Origin: Candidatus Lernaella stagnicola | GTDB taxonomy: Bacteria > Lernaellota > Lernaellaia > Lernaellales > Lernaellaceae | Direction: 5' to 3' | NCBI GenBank assembly: GCA_030765525.1 | Contig: JAVCCK010000002.1 | Location: forward strand, 1-64,000 | Length of the DNA: 64,000 nucleotides | Program-made: the position numbers and the translations under genes | The notes under the pieces: generated by a model | Told to the model about the DNA's origin: nothing | Seen by the model: only the letters and a program-made list of their open reading frames with translations | Database searches by the model: none | Shown here: one piece after another, positions 1-8,673 of the stretch | Numbering within the stretch: the stretch's first letter is position 1 | Layout: each line of letters starts with the position of its first letter

Positions 1-1460
1 GGACCGTCCTCCTGGCTCCAAAGATAGGTAATCTCGTCGCCGTCAGGATCGTATGACCCCGAGCCGTCGAGCTGCGAAATCTGCTGCGTGTAGCCGTCCT
101 GATCCTCGCCCGCGTCGGCGATCGGCGGCACGTTGCTTTGGGTGTAGCGATACGTGCTCAAATCGCCGCCGGCTTGGTAGGCGACTTTGTCATCCACCCA
201 GCCGAAGGACACCATGGGGTGCCCCCACGAGAACAGATCCTGGTCAACGTGCCAGGTCTCGCCGCGGTCGGCCGTGTAGAAGAGCACCGACTGGAAGTTG
301 ATAACCCGCTGGCCGCCGCCGCCGAGAAACCCGGTCGTACCGCTCGGGTTGAAGCCGAAAGACATCAAACCGAACGCCATGCCGCCCAGATCCTCGAAGG
401 GCAAGCGATCGGTGTAGTCGACCCAGTTTTCGCCGCCGTCCGTCGTGCGGTAAATGCGGAACGAGGGCGACATACCCTCCAGCGGATTGGACCAGACCCA
501 ACCTTCCTCTTCGTTGATCATCTGAATCTGGCTGAACGCCTCGTTGTAGGAAAACATCACCTGCTCCCAGGAGTTGCCGCCGTCTTCGGTCTTGAAAATG
601 CGCCCGTTCATGCCCTTGTCGTTCGGCACACCGTCGCGGGTGTAGCGACGCCGCACTTCGCTGCGGTATTCCGGATCGTGCAGCCACCGCGCTTCGTTCA
701 AACGGTGGTCATAAATCGCCTGCGCCCACTGCTGGTCGGTCATGTCCTTTGCGCGTTCGGGTTCCGGCTCGCTTTCGCCCGTCGTCACGTAGCCGACGAT
801 GTCGTCGATGAAATCCGCGTCGCCGTACGAAAAGCCTTGTCCGGGCAGCGTCGGAATATCCACCCACGTCTCGCCGCCGTCGGTGCTGCGCATAATCAAA
901 TCGTCACCACCCACGGCCATCAGCACATCGTCGCCCGCGCGATCCATGGCGACCACCGCCTTGCCGAAACCGAAGGGCACTTTGGCCTGCCGGACGGTCG
1001 CACCGCCGTCGTCGGTCACGTAAATCACGGGAGAGAGCGTGAGCATGCACACGAACATGCACCACGGCTCGGGCATGTTTTCGTAGCAGTCTTCCGGAAT
1101 GCCGAAGCCGCCGAACACGCCCACGTCAGGTCCTAGACTTTCCACGGCGATGATGATGGTGAACATTTTCATCATGTCGCACATCGAGCCGTCGTATTCC
1201 ATCACCACGGTCGGGTTCCACGACGTGCCGCCGGTGTCGCTCGACCAGCCGTAGACGATCTTGTCGAAACTCGTTTGGTGTATGCCGACGGTGTAGAGGT
1301 GATCGTAATCGCCCACGCTGAGGTTTAGAAACGAAGCGTTGCTGAAGCCCGGCGGCTGGAGTCCGTACAAGTACTCCCACTCGCCATATTCCGCCTGCGC
1401 GGTGACGGCGAAAAACATGACAACAAACAAAACAAGCGGCGCAACGATGGTACGTTTCAC
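1..1460 (-). CDS. Secreted BNR/Ycf48-like repeat protein with PKD-like domain (partial)
   Basis: The frame starts at a GTG (1460) preceded by AGGAGG about 6 nt upstream and stays open to the left edge, so the C-terminus is missing. The first ~23 residues are a signal peptide (VKRTIVAPLVLFVVMFFA, cleavage near AQA). The body carries repeated T-D-G-G-E-T-W / T-E-D-G-G-N-S-W motifs (for example RSTDGGETW, KTEDGGNSW, RTTDGGENW), the signature of BNR/sialidase-like or photosystem-assembly (Ycf48) beta-propeller blades. Near the window edge it enters a PKD/Ig-like segment (IADAGEDQ, then LDGSGSYDPDGDEITYLW). It is probably an exported or surface protein; no enzymatic residues are visible and the ligand is unknown. 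Long open frames on the opposite strand here are codon-bias shadows. Confidence 0.8.
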   Translation of the reverse strand, partial: MKRTIVAPLVLFVVMFFAVTAQAEYGEWEYLYGLQPPGFSNASFLNLSVGDYDHLYTVGIHQTSFDKIVYGWSSDTGGTSWNPTVVMEYDGSMCDMMKMFTIIIAVESLGPDVGVFGGFGIPEDCYENMPEPWCMFVCMLTLSPVIYVTDDGGATVRQAKVPFGFGKAVVAMDRAGDDVLMAVGGDDLIMRSTDGGETWVDIPTLPGQGFSYGDADFIDDIVGYVTTGESEPEPERAKDMTDQQWAQAIYDHRLNEARWLHDPEYRSEVRRRYTRDGVPNDKGMNGRIFKTEDGGNSWEQVMFSYNEAFSQIQMINEEEGWVWSNPLEGMSPSFRIYRTTDGGENWVDYTDRLPFEDLGGMAFGLMSFGFNPSGTTGFLGGGGQRVINFQSVLFYTADRGETWHVDQDLFSWGHPMVSFGWVDDKVAYQAGGDLSTYRYTQSNVPPIADAGEDQDGYTQQISQLDGSGSYDPDGDEITYLWSQEDG

Positions 1461-1619
1461 GATTGCCTCCTGGGGATACGAAAGTATCCTCCCTTGTAAG
1501 GGGCGACCCCACCCTCGTCAAGCCACGAAAACGACTTCCATGCGGGGAGAAAACATTCAAACGACACTCACAATAGGTGTTGCATTTATGCTACAATCGC
1601 GCCGCATTCGGAGGTGACC

Positions 1620-2989
<1,370 letters not shown>

Positions 2990-2993
<4 letters not shown>

Positions 2994-4042
2994 AAGAGCG
3001 ACGGAAAACGCGGCAAATCGACGTCGGCGGCGTGAAAATCGGCGGCGACGCGCCGATCGTTGTCCAATCGATGACCAACACCGATACCCGCGATGCCGAA
3101 GCGACGATCGCGCAAATCAACGCCCTGCAAGGCGCGGGGGCCGAGATCGTGCGCCTAGCGGTTCCCGACGCCGAGGCGGCCGACGCCCTGACCGAGATCG
3201 TCTCGCGCACCAGCGCTCCCGTCGTGGCCGATATCCATTTCGATTACCGCCTGGCCCTGGCAAGCCTGGAAGCGGGCGTGGCGATGCTGCGCATCAATCC
3301 GGGCAACATCAAGCGCGAACGGATCGAAGCCGTGGTGCAAGCCGCGGCCGAACGCGGCGTGCCGATTCGCATCGGCATCAACGCGGGCAGCCTCGAAAAG
3401 CGTTTGTTGGAAAAGTACGGCGGCGCGACGGCGGCGGCGATGTTCGAGTCGGCCATGGACAACGTGAAGCTGCTGGAGGACTTGGGTTTCCATGACATCA
3501 AAGTCAGCCTGAAGGCGTCCGACGTGGCCCGTACCGTCGAAGCCAACCGCTTGTTCGCCACGCAAACCGACATCCCGCTGCACCTGGGCGTCACCGAAGC
3601 GGGAACCCTGCAAACCGGCACCGTGCGCAGCGCGGTCGGCCTCGGCATTCTGCTTTTCGAGGGCATCGGCGACACGATCCGCGTTTCGCTTACTGGCGAC
3701 CCCCTGCCCGAGGTGCGCGTGGGTTGGGACATTCTCAAGAGCCTGGAGCTTCGGCAGCGCGGCATTAACATTACGTCGTGCCCGAATTGCGGGCGCTTGG
3801 AGCAGCCGATCGAGGAAATCATCGATGAAATTGAGGCCGAGTTCGGCGCGTCCGAGAGCCACCTGCACATCGCCGTGATGGGCTGCAGCGTCAACGGCCC
3901 CGGCGAGTCGCGCGAGGCCGACATCGGCGTCATCGCCGCCCGCGACGGCTTTTTGCTCTACAAGGGCGGAGAGTTTTGGAAAAAAGTAGCCCGGGAAGAA
4001 ATCGTCGCTTCGCTTCGAATCGCGATGGCCGAACTAGCCTGA
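2990..4042 (+). CDS. ispG: 4-hydroxy-3-methylbut-2-enyl diphosphate synthase
   Basis: A 350-residue cytoplasmic IspG/GcpE. It converts methylerythritol cyclodiphosphate to HMBPP in the non-mevalonate isoprenoid pathway, using a [4Fe-4S] cluster. The TIM-barrel N-terminus (VGGVKIGGDAPIVVQSMTNT) and the cluster-binding signatures SCPNCGR and MGCSVNGPGE are intact, so three cluster Cys and the following Glu are present. The length suits the compact bacterial form without the plant insert. ATGA overlap with the upstream regulator gene implies cotranscription, an unusual partner for ispG. Confidence 0.96.
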
Positions 4043-4062
4043 CATCTAATCTTTATTGAATC

Positions 4063-5043
4063 CTACAGTCCCGGCTCCTGTATGAATATCCGCAGGTTCC
4101 GGTACAACACGAAGGTGCCTTCCCTCTCCGCCGGCGGCGCCGCGCGGTTGCCGTACAGATGAATAACGCACAATGCGTCGCATTCGTATTCGACAGTCAC
4201 TTCAATTTTCCGCCAAACGCCGGCTCCGATCTTCGTATCCTCATTGAAATGATCATCACCTGGACTGCCAAGAAGCAATTGGCCATACGCGCCGGATGCC
4301 GCAATAAATTCGACTTCCGCGCGCACTCTTCCGCCCGACGAGATCGTTCCGAGCTTCCGAAAAACGGAGCAATTCGTCCATGAGCCGTCATCGTTTTTCT
4401 TTGCCCTCACTTTGATCACCGGCTCCCCCTCGTGCTCGACGATCTCGCCTAATTCGTCCTCGTCGACCCAACTTTCAATACTGGTCCAGTTGAACGTGAT
4501 ATCTCGTTCTTCGTCGTCCAGCTCGCGATCCAAATGTTCATCGTTCTCAACGGTCGTAACGCTTGCTCCCCGAGCAACACCGTCTCCGCCATCCTCTTCC
4601 TCAACCTTCAAGCGTTCGAGCGCGCCGGTTGTTTCGTCGGGTGCGCGATTGCCCCCGCCTCCTGCCCCCCTGCGGAAAATCTGGTCCATCATTTCCAATG
4701 CTTCTTTTCGAGCTGGCCAGCGTTTATCCCAAGAATAGATAAGAGCCCCGAGCGCCAAGAGAAGAAAGGTTCCTGATGCGAGAAAGCAATACGGGCGCGT
4801 GGGATCTTTCGGAGAGTTCATGAACCCCGCGACAAGAAAAGACGCGCAAAGTGCAATAAATACATTTCCTAGTAACGACAATACGTGGAACAAATTACTT
4901 TTCTTTTCGACCTTTTTGCGAAGGGCCACCCAATCGAGCATTTGAACATAAAAAGCATCGTCCTCCAGAGGCTTCATCAAATTATGTTTGGGCGCGTATA
5001 TCTCGAGCTTGTTTGATCCAACATTTTGGTTACTCGTCTCCAT
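4063..5043 (-). CDS. Membrane-anchored protein with C-terminal beta-rich domain
   Basis: Not a family I recognise. Two adjacent hydrophobic segments near the N-terminus (about residues 40-60 and 70-90, separated by a short Pro-rich loop ending in RPYCFLAS) form a hairpin anchor. An acidic linker (LKVEEEDGGDG, then DDEERDITFNW) leads to a C-terminal beta-rich domain resembling a carbohydrate-binding jelly roll, ending in YRNLRIFIQEPGL. I prefer the ATG at 5043 (METSNQN), with AAGGG about 7 nt upstream; in-frame starts at 5058 and 5070 lack a visible site. It converges on ispG 20 nt away. Base composition looks more AT-rich than its neighbours, which may mean separate ancestry. Confidence 0.65.
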   Translation of the reverse strand: METSNQNVGSNKLEIYAPKHNLMKPLEDDAFYVQMLDWVALRKKVEKKSNLFHVLSLLGNVFIALCASFLVAGFMNSPKDPTRPYCFLASGTFLLLALGALIYSWDKRWPARKEALEMMDQIFRRGAGGGGNRAPDETTGALERLKVEEEDGGDGVARGASVTTVENDEHLDRELDDEERDITFNWTSIESWVDEDELGEIVEHEGEPVIKVRAKKNDDGSWTNCSVFRKLGTISSGGRVRAEVEFIAASGAYGQLLLGSPGDDHFNEDTKIGAGVWRKIEVTVEYECDALCVIHLYGNRAAPPAEREGTFVLYRNLRIFIQEPGL

Positions 5044-5246
5044 GCCCGTGCCCTTCATCGGCCGAATCAACTGCTGAAAGCCCGAATGTTATGCACGGTG
5101 AAATGCAATTCGCGCTGCCAACGAGATTCAGAAATATTGATTCCTTGGCCGGCACCACCCGGCTCAATTAGGGAAGCTTATCATTCATTAATGAAACCTG
5201 ACAACAGGTTAACGAACGGTTCGCTATCGGCCGTGGGCTCCGGTCG

Positions 5247-7055
5247 TCAGCAGCCGCAACCGCTGTCATCATCGGCGTCGTCATCGTCATCGTCGTCGTC
5301 ATCATTATCGTCGTCGTCATCATCATCGTCGTCGGCAGTGTCGTCATCGTCGTCGTCAGCCGCGGGTAGGCATTCGTCGCTCTCTTCGTCGCAGGTTTCG
5401 TCCTCATCGCACGGGTCGCCGGTCGACGCGCATTGATTGTCATCTTCGTCGCAGAATTCGTCGCCGTTGCACCAGGCACCGTCTTCGGAACAGTCGGGCA
5501 CGTTCTGGTGGCTGCACTCGTCGTTGTCTTCATCGCAGAACTCGTCGCCATTGCACCAGAAACCGTCGTCGGAACAGGCGGGGACATTGAAGTTTACGCA
5601 GCGGTCGTTGTCTTCGCTGCACATTTCCTCGCCGTTGCACCAGACACCGTCGTCGGGGCACGGGTTGCCTGTGGAATCGCAGGCGTCGTTGTCTTCATCG
5701 CAGAATTCGTCGCCGTTGCACCAGACGCCGTCGTCGGAACAGTCCGGCACATTCTGCACGCTGCACTCGTCGTTGTCTTCGTCGCAAAATTCTTCGCCGT
5801 TGCACCAGACACCGTCGTCGGAGCAGTCCGGCACGTTTTGCGCGCTGCATTGATCGTTATCTTCGTCGCAGAATTCTTCGCCGTTGCACCAAATGCCGTC
5901 GTCGGAGCAGTCCGGCACATTCTGCACGCTGCACTCGTCGTTTTCTTCATCGCAGAACTCTTCGCCATTGCACCAAACGCCGTCGTCGGAACAATCGGGC
6001 GCGTTTTGGTGGCCGCATTCGTCATTGTCTTCATCGCAAAGCTCGTCGCCGTTGCACCACAAGCCGTCCTGCTCGCACCACCGCTGGGTGTCGCTGGTGC
6101 ACGTTCCGTCGTCGCAATAGTCGTCCACGGTGCAGAACAGGCCATCGTCGCAAGTGTCGCCGTCGAGATCCGTCCAATCCTGGCGAGTCGGCAGCCGGCA
6201 AGCCTGGCAATCGTTGTTGGGATTCAGTTCGCCATCCAAATAGCATTGCGCGGCGGCGCCGGGAAACGGCCTGATGCGGCAATCTGAGCAATAGCAAATA
6301 TTCATATACAGTTCATACTCGGGATCGTAGTCCTCCGTAAGAAACGTGATTTCTTCCGGATTGGCCAAATTGTCCGACGTAATTATGATTCCGTTGTTCG
6401 GATACTCCTCGTCACATATTTTCAATAGCACGTCCAGCAAATTGACAGTTTCCCATACGTCATCGTCGTCGTAGGTAAGCCAACTGTCGTAAGCCGCCAC
6501 TTCATCATTTGCGCTCGGGCGATTGTTCCAGGTGACGCCACCCTCGGTCCAGGAGTCTTCCAACAGGCGGAACTTGATCGTGTGTTGATCCGATGACATG
6601 CCGAACAGAGAAAGAAAACTGACATAATAGTGCAGCGTTGCTGTCTGTAAGAGACCCGACGGGCATCCGGGAAATCCGATCAGTGAATGCGCCCTGTACC
6701 TGGCCTGGAGGCCGGAATCGAAATTCCAGCCGACGGATAGAATCGGCTCGTCGCCGAAATTCTCATCGGGAAAGCCATAATAGACGTACGCTGTTTTCGC
6801 TATATCGTCCAAGTAGCATGTTCGGCCGGTCTCGGGATCGTATTCGCTGAATTGCCCGAGTTCTTCGTCGTCGGCTGAGACATCGATACCCGCCATATCC
6901 AAGCAAGTGTCGTCATCAGTGGTTTCGGCGAAGTCGAAATCATTGAGGATTTCTTCAGCACCGGCCTCGCCCCTGAAGGGTTGCAGCGAAACAGCCAAGA
7001 TGAAAAAAACGATCATCGCTAAAGCGAACATGATTGGAGACAGGCACTGCTTCAT
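5247..7055 (-). CDS. Secreted DNRLRE-like protein with Cys-rich repeats and Asp-rich SGCGC tail
   Basis: A 602-residue exported protein. The signal segment is MKQCLSPIMFALAMIVFFIL. Residues ~60-260 resemble a DNRLRE domain (YVYYGFPDENFGDEPILSVGW, later FRLLEDSWTEGGVTWNNRP), found in secreted adhesive and polysaccharide-active proteins. Eight copies of a 28-residue Cys module (DGVWCNGEEFCDEDNDEC) follow. The protein ends in an almost pure Asp/Asn tract and the residues DSGCGC. The upstream 350 bp hold its promoter region. Function is unknown; the modules are probably disulfide-stabilised surface stalks. The same tail ends the neighbouring glycerophosphodiesterase, which suggests a shared export or attachment signal. 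Confidence 0.82.
   Translation of the reverse strand: MKQCLSPIMFALAMIVFFILAVSLQPFRGEAGAEEILNDFDFAETTDDDTCLDMAGIDVSADDEELGQFSEYDPETGRTCYLDDIAKTAYVYYGFPDENFGDEPILSVGWNFDSGLQARYRAHSLIGFPGCPSGLLQTATLHYYVSFLSLFGMSSDQHTIKFRLLEDSWTEGGVTWNNRPSANDEVAAYDSWLTYDDDDVWETVNLLDVLLKICDEEYPNNGIIITSDNLANPEEITFLTEDYDPEYELYMNICYCSDCRIRPFPGAAAQCYLDGELNPNNDCQACRLPTRQDWTDLDGDTCDDGLFCTVDDYCDDGTCTSDTQRWCEQDGLWCNGDELCDEDNDECGHQNAPDCSDDGVWCNGEEFCDEENDECSVQNVPDCSDDGIWCNGEEFCDEDNDQCSAQNVPDCSDDGVWCNGEEFCDEDNDECSVQNVPDCSDDGVWCNGDEFCDEDNDACDSTGNPCPDDGVWCNGEEMCSEDNDRCVNFNVPACSDDGFWCNGDEFCDEDNDECSHQNVPDCSEDGAWCNGDEFCDEDDNQCASTGDPCDEDETCDEESDECLPAADDDDDDTADDDDDDDDDNDDDDDDDDDADDDSGCGC
5431..6080 (-). repeat. Eight in-frame ~84-bp repeats encoding a Cys-rich module
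   Basis: The coding strand repeats a unit with consensus CSDDGVWCNGEEFCDE plus NDECSVQNVP, 28 residues long. The WCNG core occurs eight times with spacing near 84 bp. Copies differ mainly at the residue before Trp (V, I, L, F, A) and in the spacer (SVQNVP, SAQNVP, DSTGNP, VNFNVP, SHQNVP). Divergence is at the codon level, consistent with expansion by recombination followed by drift. There is no spacer diversity and reading frame is kept, so this is a protein repeat, not a CRISPR. Confidence 0.85.
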
Positions 7056-7431
7056 AGCATTCCTCCGGCGGTAACAATGATGTGGGAAATGACCGATAAG
7101 ACGCGGATCATCAATGCGTTGTTTCTCTAAGTTGAATTCTTTATTGCTTCTATCGGACTGCTTATAAAAAAGCAGAATAACAGACGTAAGTCAATGAGAT
7201 GGCCGCCGATATTGGACAATCCAAGATTCGCCCGCCGCTTTCCCTCGACCACGCATCCGTTTCGCACAAACGATTCACGCGTCTCAATTCGCGTTCTTGC
7301 ACCGGTTGGCTTTTTGGCTCCTTAGCCTGAAGACGAGAAGGTCGCGCTTGGCGAGAAACGGTTGCTTTTTATTCGCAAAATCTGAAATCAGGTTTACGTA
7401 TCAATCCGGCGATCCGCCTGCAAGTCTACAC
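7056..7431. other. Intergenic region with a small AT-rich hairpin
   Basis: About 376 bp between the start of the DNRLRE-like gene and the stop of the glycerophosphodiesterase gene, both on the minus strand. It should contain the promoter of the former. The only structure I see is an inverted repeat CTGCTT/AAGCAG with a 6-nt A/T loop at 7158-7175. No confident -35/-10 pair, no terminator with a T-run and no small ORF stand out. Confidence 0.5.
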
Positions 7432-8478
7432 TTAGCAGCCGCAACCGCTGTCGTTATCGTCATCGTCATCGTCGTTGTCGTCATCATCATCGTCGTTATC
7501 GTCATCGTCGTCATCGTCGTCATCGGTGGCGGTGTCGTCGTCGGTCGTGTCGTCATCGTCATCGTCGGTGGCGGTGTCGTCGTCGGTCGTGTCGTCGTCG
7601 GTCGTGTCGTCGTCCGTCGTGTCGTCGTCCGTCGTGTCGTCGTCGGTCGTGTCGTCGTCATCGTCATCGAGCAGGGGCGCGAGCTTTTCCGGGTCGTTGG
7701 TGATGATGCCGTCGACGCCGCGGTTGATCATCGACTGCATCAAGGCGGGCACATCCAGGGTCCACACATTGACGAAAAGGCCGAGGCCGTGCGCGTAGTC
7801 CACCTGCGGCGCGAAGGTCTGCGCAAAGTAGGGGTGCAGGCCGTCGAAGCCGTGTTCGTAGGCCAAATCGGCCTGCGCGTTGACGTTGACCTCGCTGGTG
7901 AGATACGCGGTGATCCACGCCGAATCGATCAGTTCGACTTCATCGAGAACCGACGCGGAAAAACAGGAGAAAATGATCCGATCTTCCCAACCGGCCAGCA
8001 AAATCTCGTCGGTAACCCGCTCCGCCAGGTGCGCGGCGCCGACCACGCCGACCAGGCTTCCTTTGATCTCGACGTTCACTTCGCCCGTGTATTTCGCCGC
8101 ATCAAGCGCCGCAAAAACCTCGGCGAGCGTGGGCACTTCCACGCCGGTCCCCTGCAGCGGTGTACCGACCGCGGCGTCGCACGTTTTGATGTCGACCAGA
8201 TCCCAATCGTACACAGCCCCACTGCAATCGGTAGTGCGATCGAGGCTATCGTCGTGGATGACGACCACTTCGTCGTCGGCCGAGAGTGTGCAGTCCAATT
8301 CGACCATGTCCGCACCCTCGGCGAAGGCCTGCAAAAAGCTCGGAATCGTATTTTCGGGAAACGGATTGCCGACCATGTTCGTGCCGGTGCCACGATGGCC
8401 TTGATTGAATACTGCCAACGCCTGCCCGGCGATTAGGAGAACTGCCAACATTATGCAAAATCGTGTCACATGCTTCAT
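7432..8478 (-). CDS. Secreted glycerophosphodiester phosphodiesterase with Asp-rich SGCGC tail
   Basis: A 348-residue GDPD-family protein. After signal peptide MKHVTRFCIMLAVLLIAGQALA comes a TIM-barrel carrying HRGTGTN, PENTIPSF, MVELDCTLSADD and IHDDSLDRTT, which hold the metal-binding and catalytic His/Glu/Asp. The family hydrolyses glycerophosphodiesters to glycerol-3-phosphate and an alcohol. The final VDGIITNDPEKL strand is typical. The enzyme is followed by about 75 residues of Asp/Thr/Asn low complexity and the terminal DSGCGC, which is outside the family's usual boundary. It is probably a surface-attached phospholipid or teichoic-like headgroup scavenging enzyme. Confidence 0.9.
   Translation of the reverse strand: MKHVTRFCIMLAVLLIAGQALAVFNQGHRGTGTNMVGNPFPENTIPSFLQAFAEGADMVELDCTLSADDEVVVIHDDSLDRTTDCSGAVYDWDLVDIKTCDAAVGTPLQGTGVEVPTLAEVFAALDAAKYTGEVNVEIKGSLVGVVGAAHLAERVTDEILLAGWEDRIIFSCFSASVLDEVELIDSAWITAYLTSEVNVNAQADLAYEHGFDGLHPYFAQTFAPQVDYAHGLGLFVNVWTLDVPALMQSMINRGVDGIITNDPEKLAPLLDDDDDDTTDDDTTDDDTTDDDTTDDDTTDDDTATDDDDDDTTDDDTATDDDDDDDDDNDDDDDDNDDDDDDNDSGCGC
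7447..7668 (-). repeat. Low-complexity Asp/Thr/Asn coding tract
   Basis: The C-terminal codons of the glycerophosphodiesterase gene form a trinucleotide-like tract. Repeated TTDDD units grade into a DDDDDNDDDDDN run just before the SGCGC end. The frame is maintained throughout and GAC and GAT are mixed, so selection at the protein level is likely, although slippage may vary its length between strains. Confidence 0.8.
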
Positions 8479-8673
8479 TTTTCACTCTGGTTTTTGGGGC
8501 CTCCCCGCTCCCGGCCCAATCGTGTTCTTAACACTTTTCTCACGTGAATGCCACGCGGATTTGCCTCGCCAAAACGTGTCATTTGGTCACCGATTAGCGA
8601 AAATTAGACGCTCTCGAGGCATAACATGAGACCGTGCCGTCACTTTTTTGCGGCGGCGCGGACGCCGTTTGTG

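Noticed and set aside
5262-5366. Poly-Asp tracts as assembly or sequencing artefacts
   Set aside because: Similar tracts occur in three independent genes, frames stay open through them and each ends in a related Gly/Cys terminus, so they are real coding sequence.
5431-6080. Regularly spaced repeats resembling a CRISPR array
   Set aside because: The 84-bp period maintains reading frame, the repeated part varies at codon level and there are no unique spacers. It is a protein-coding Cys repeat.
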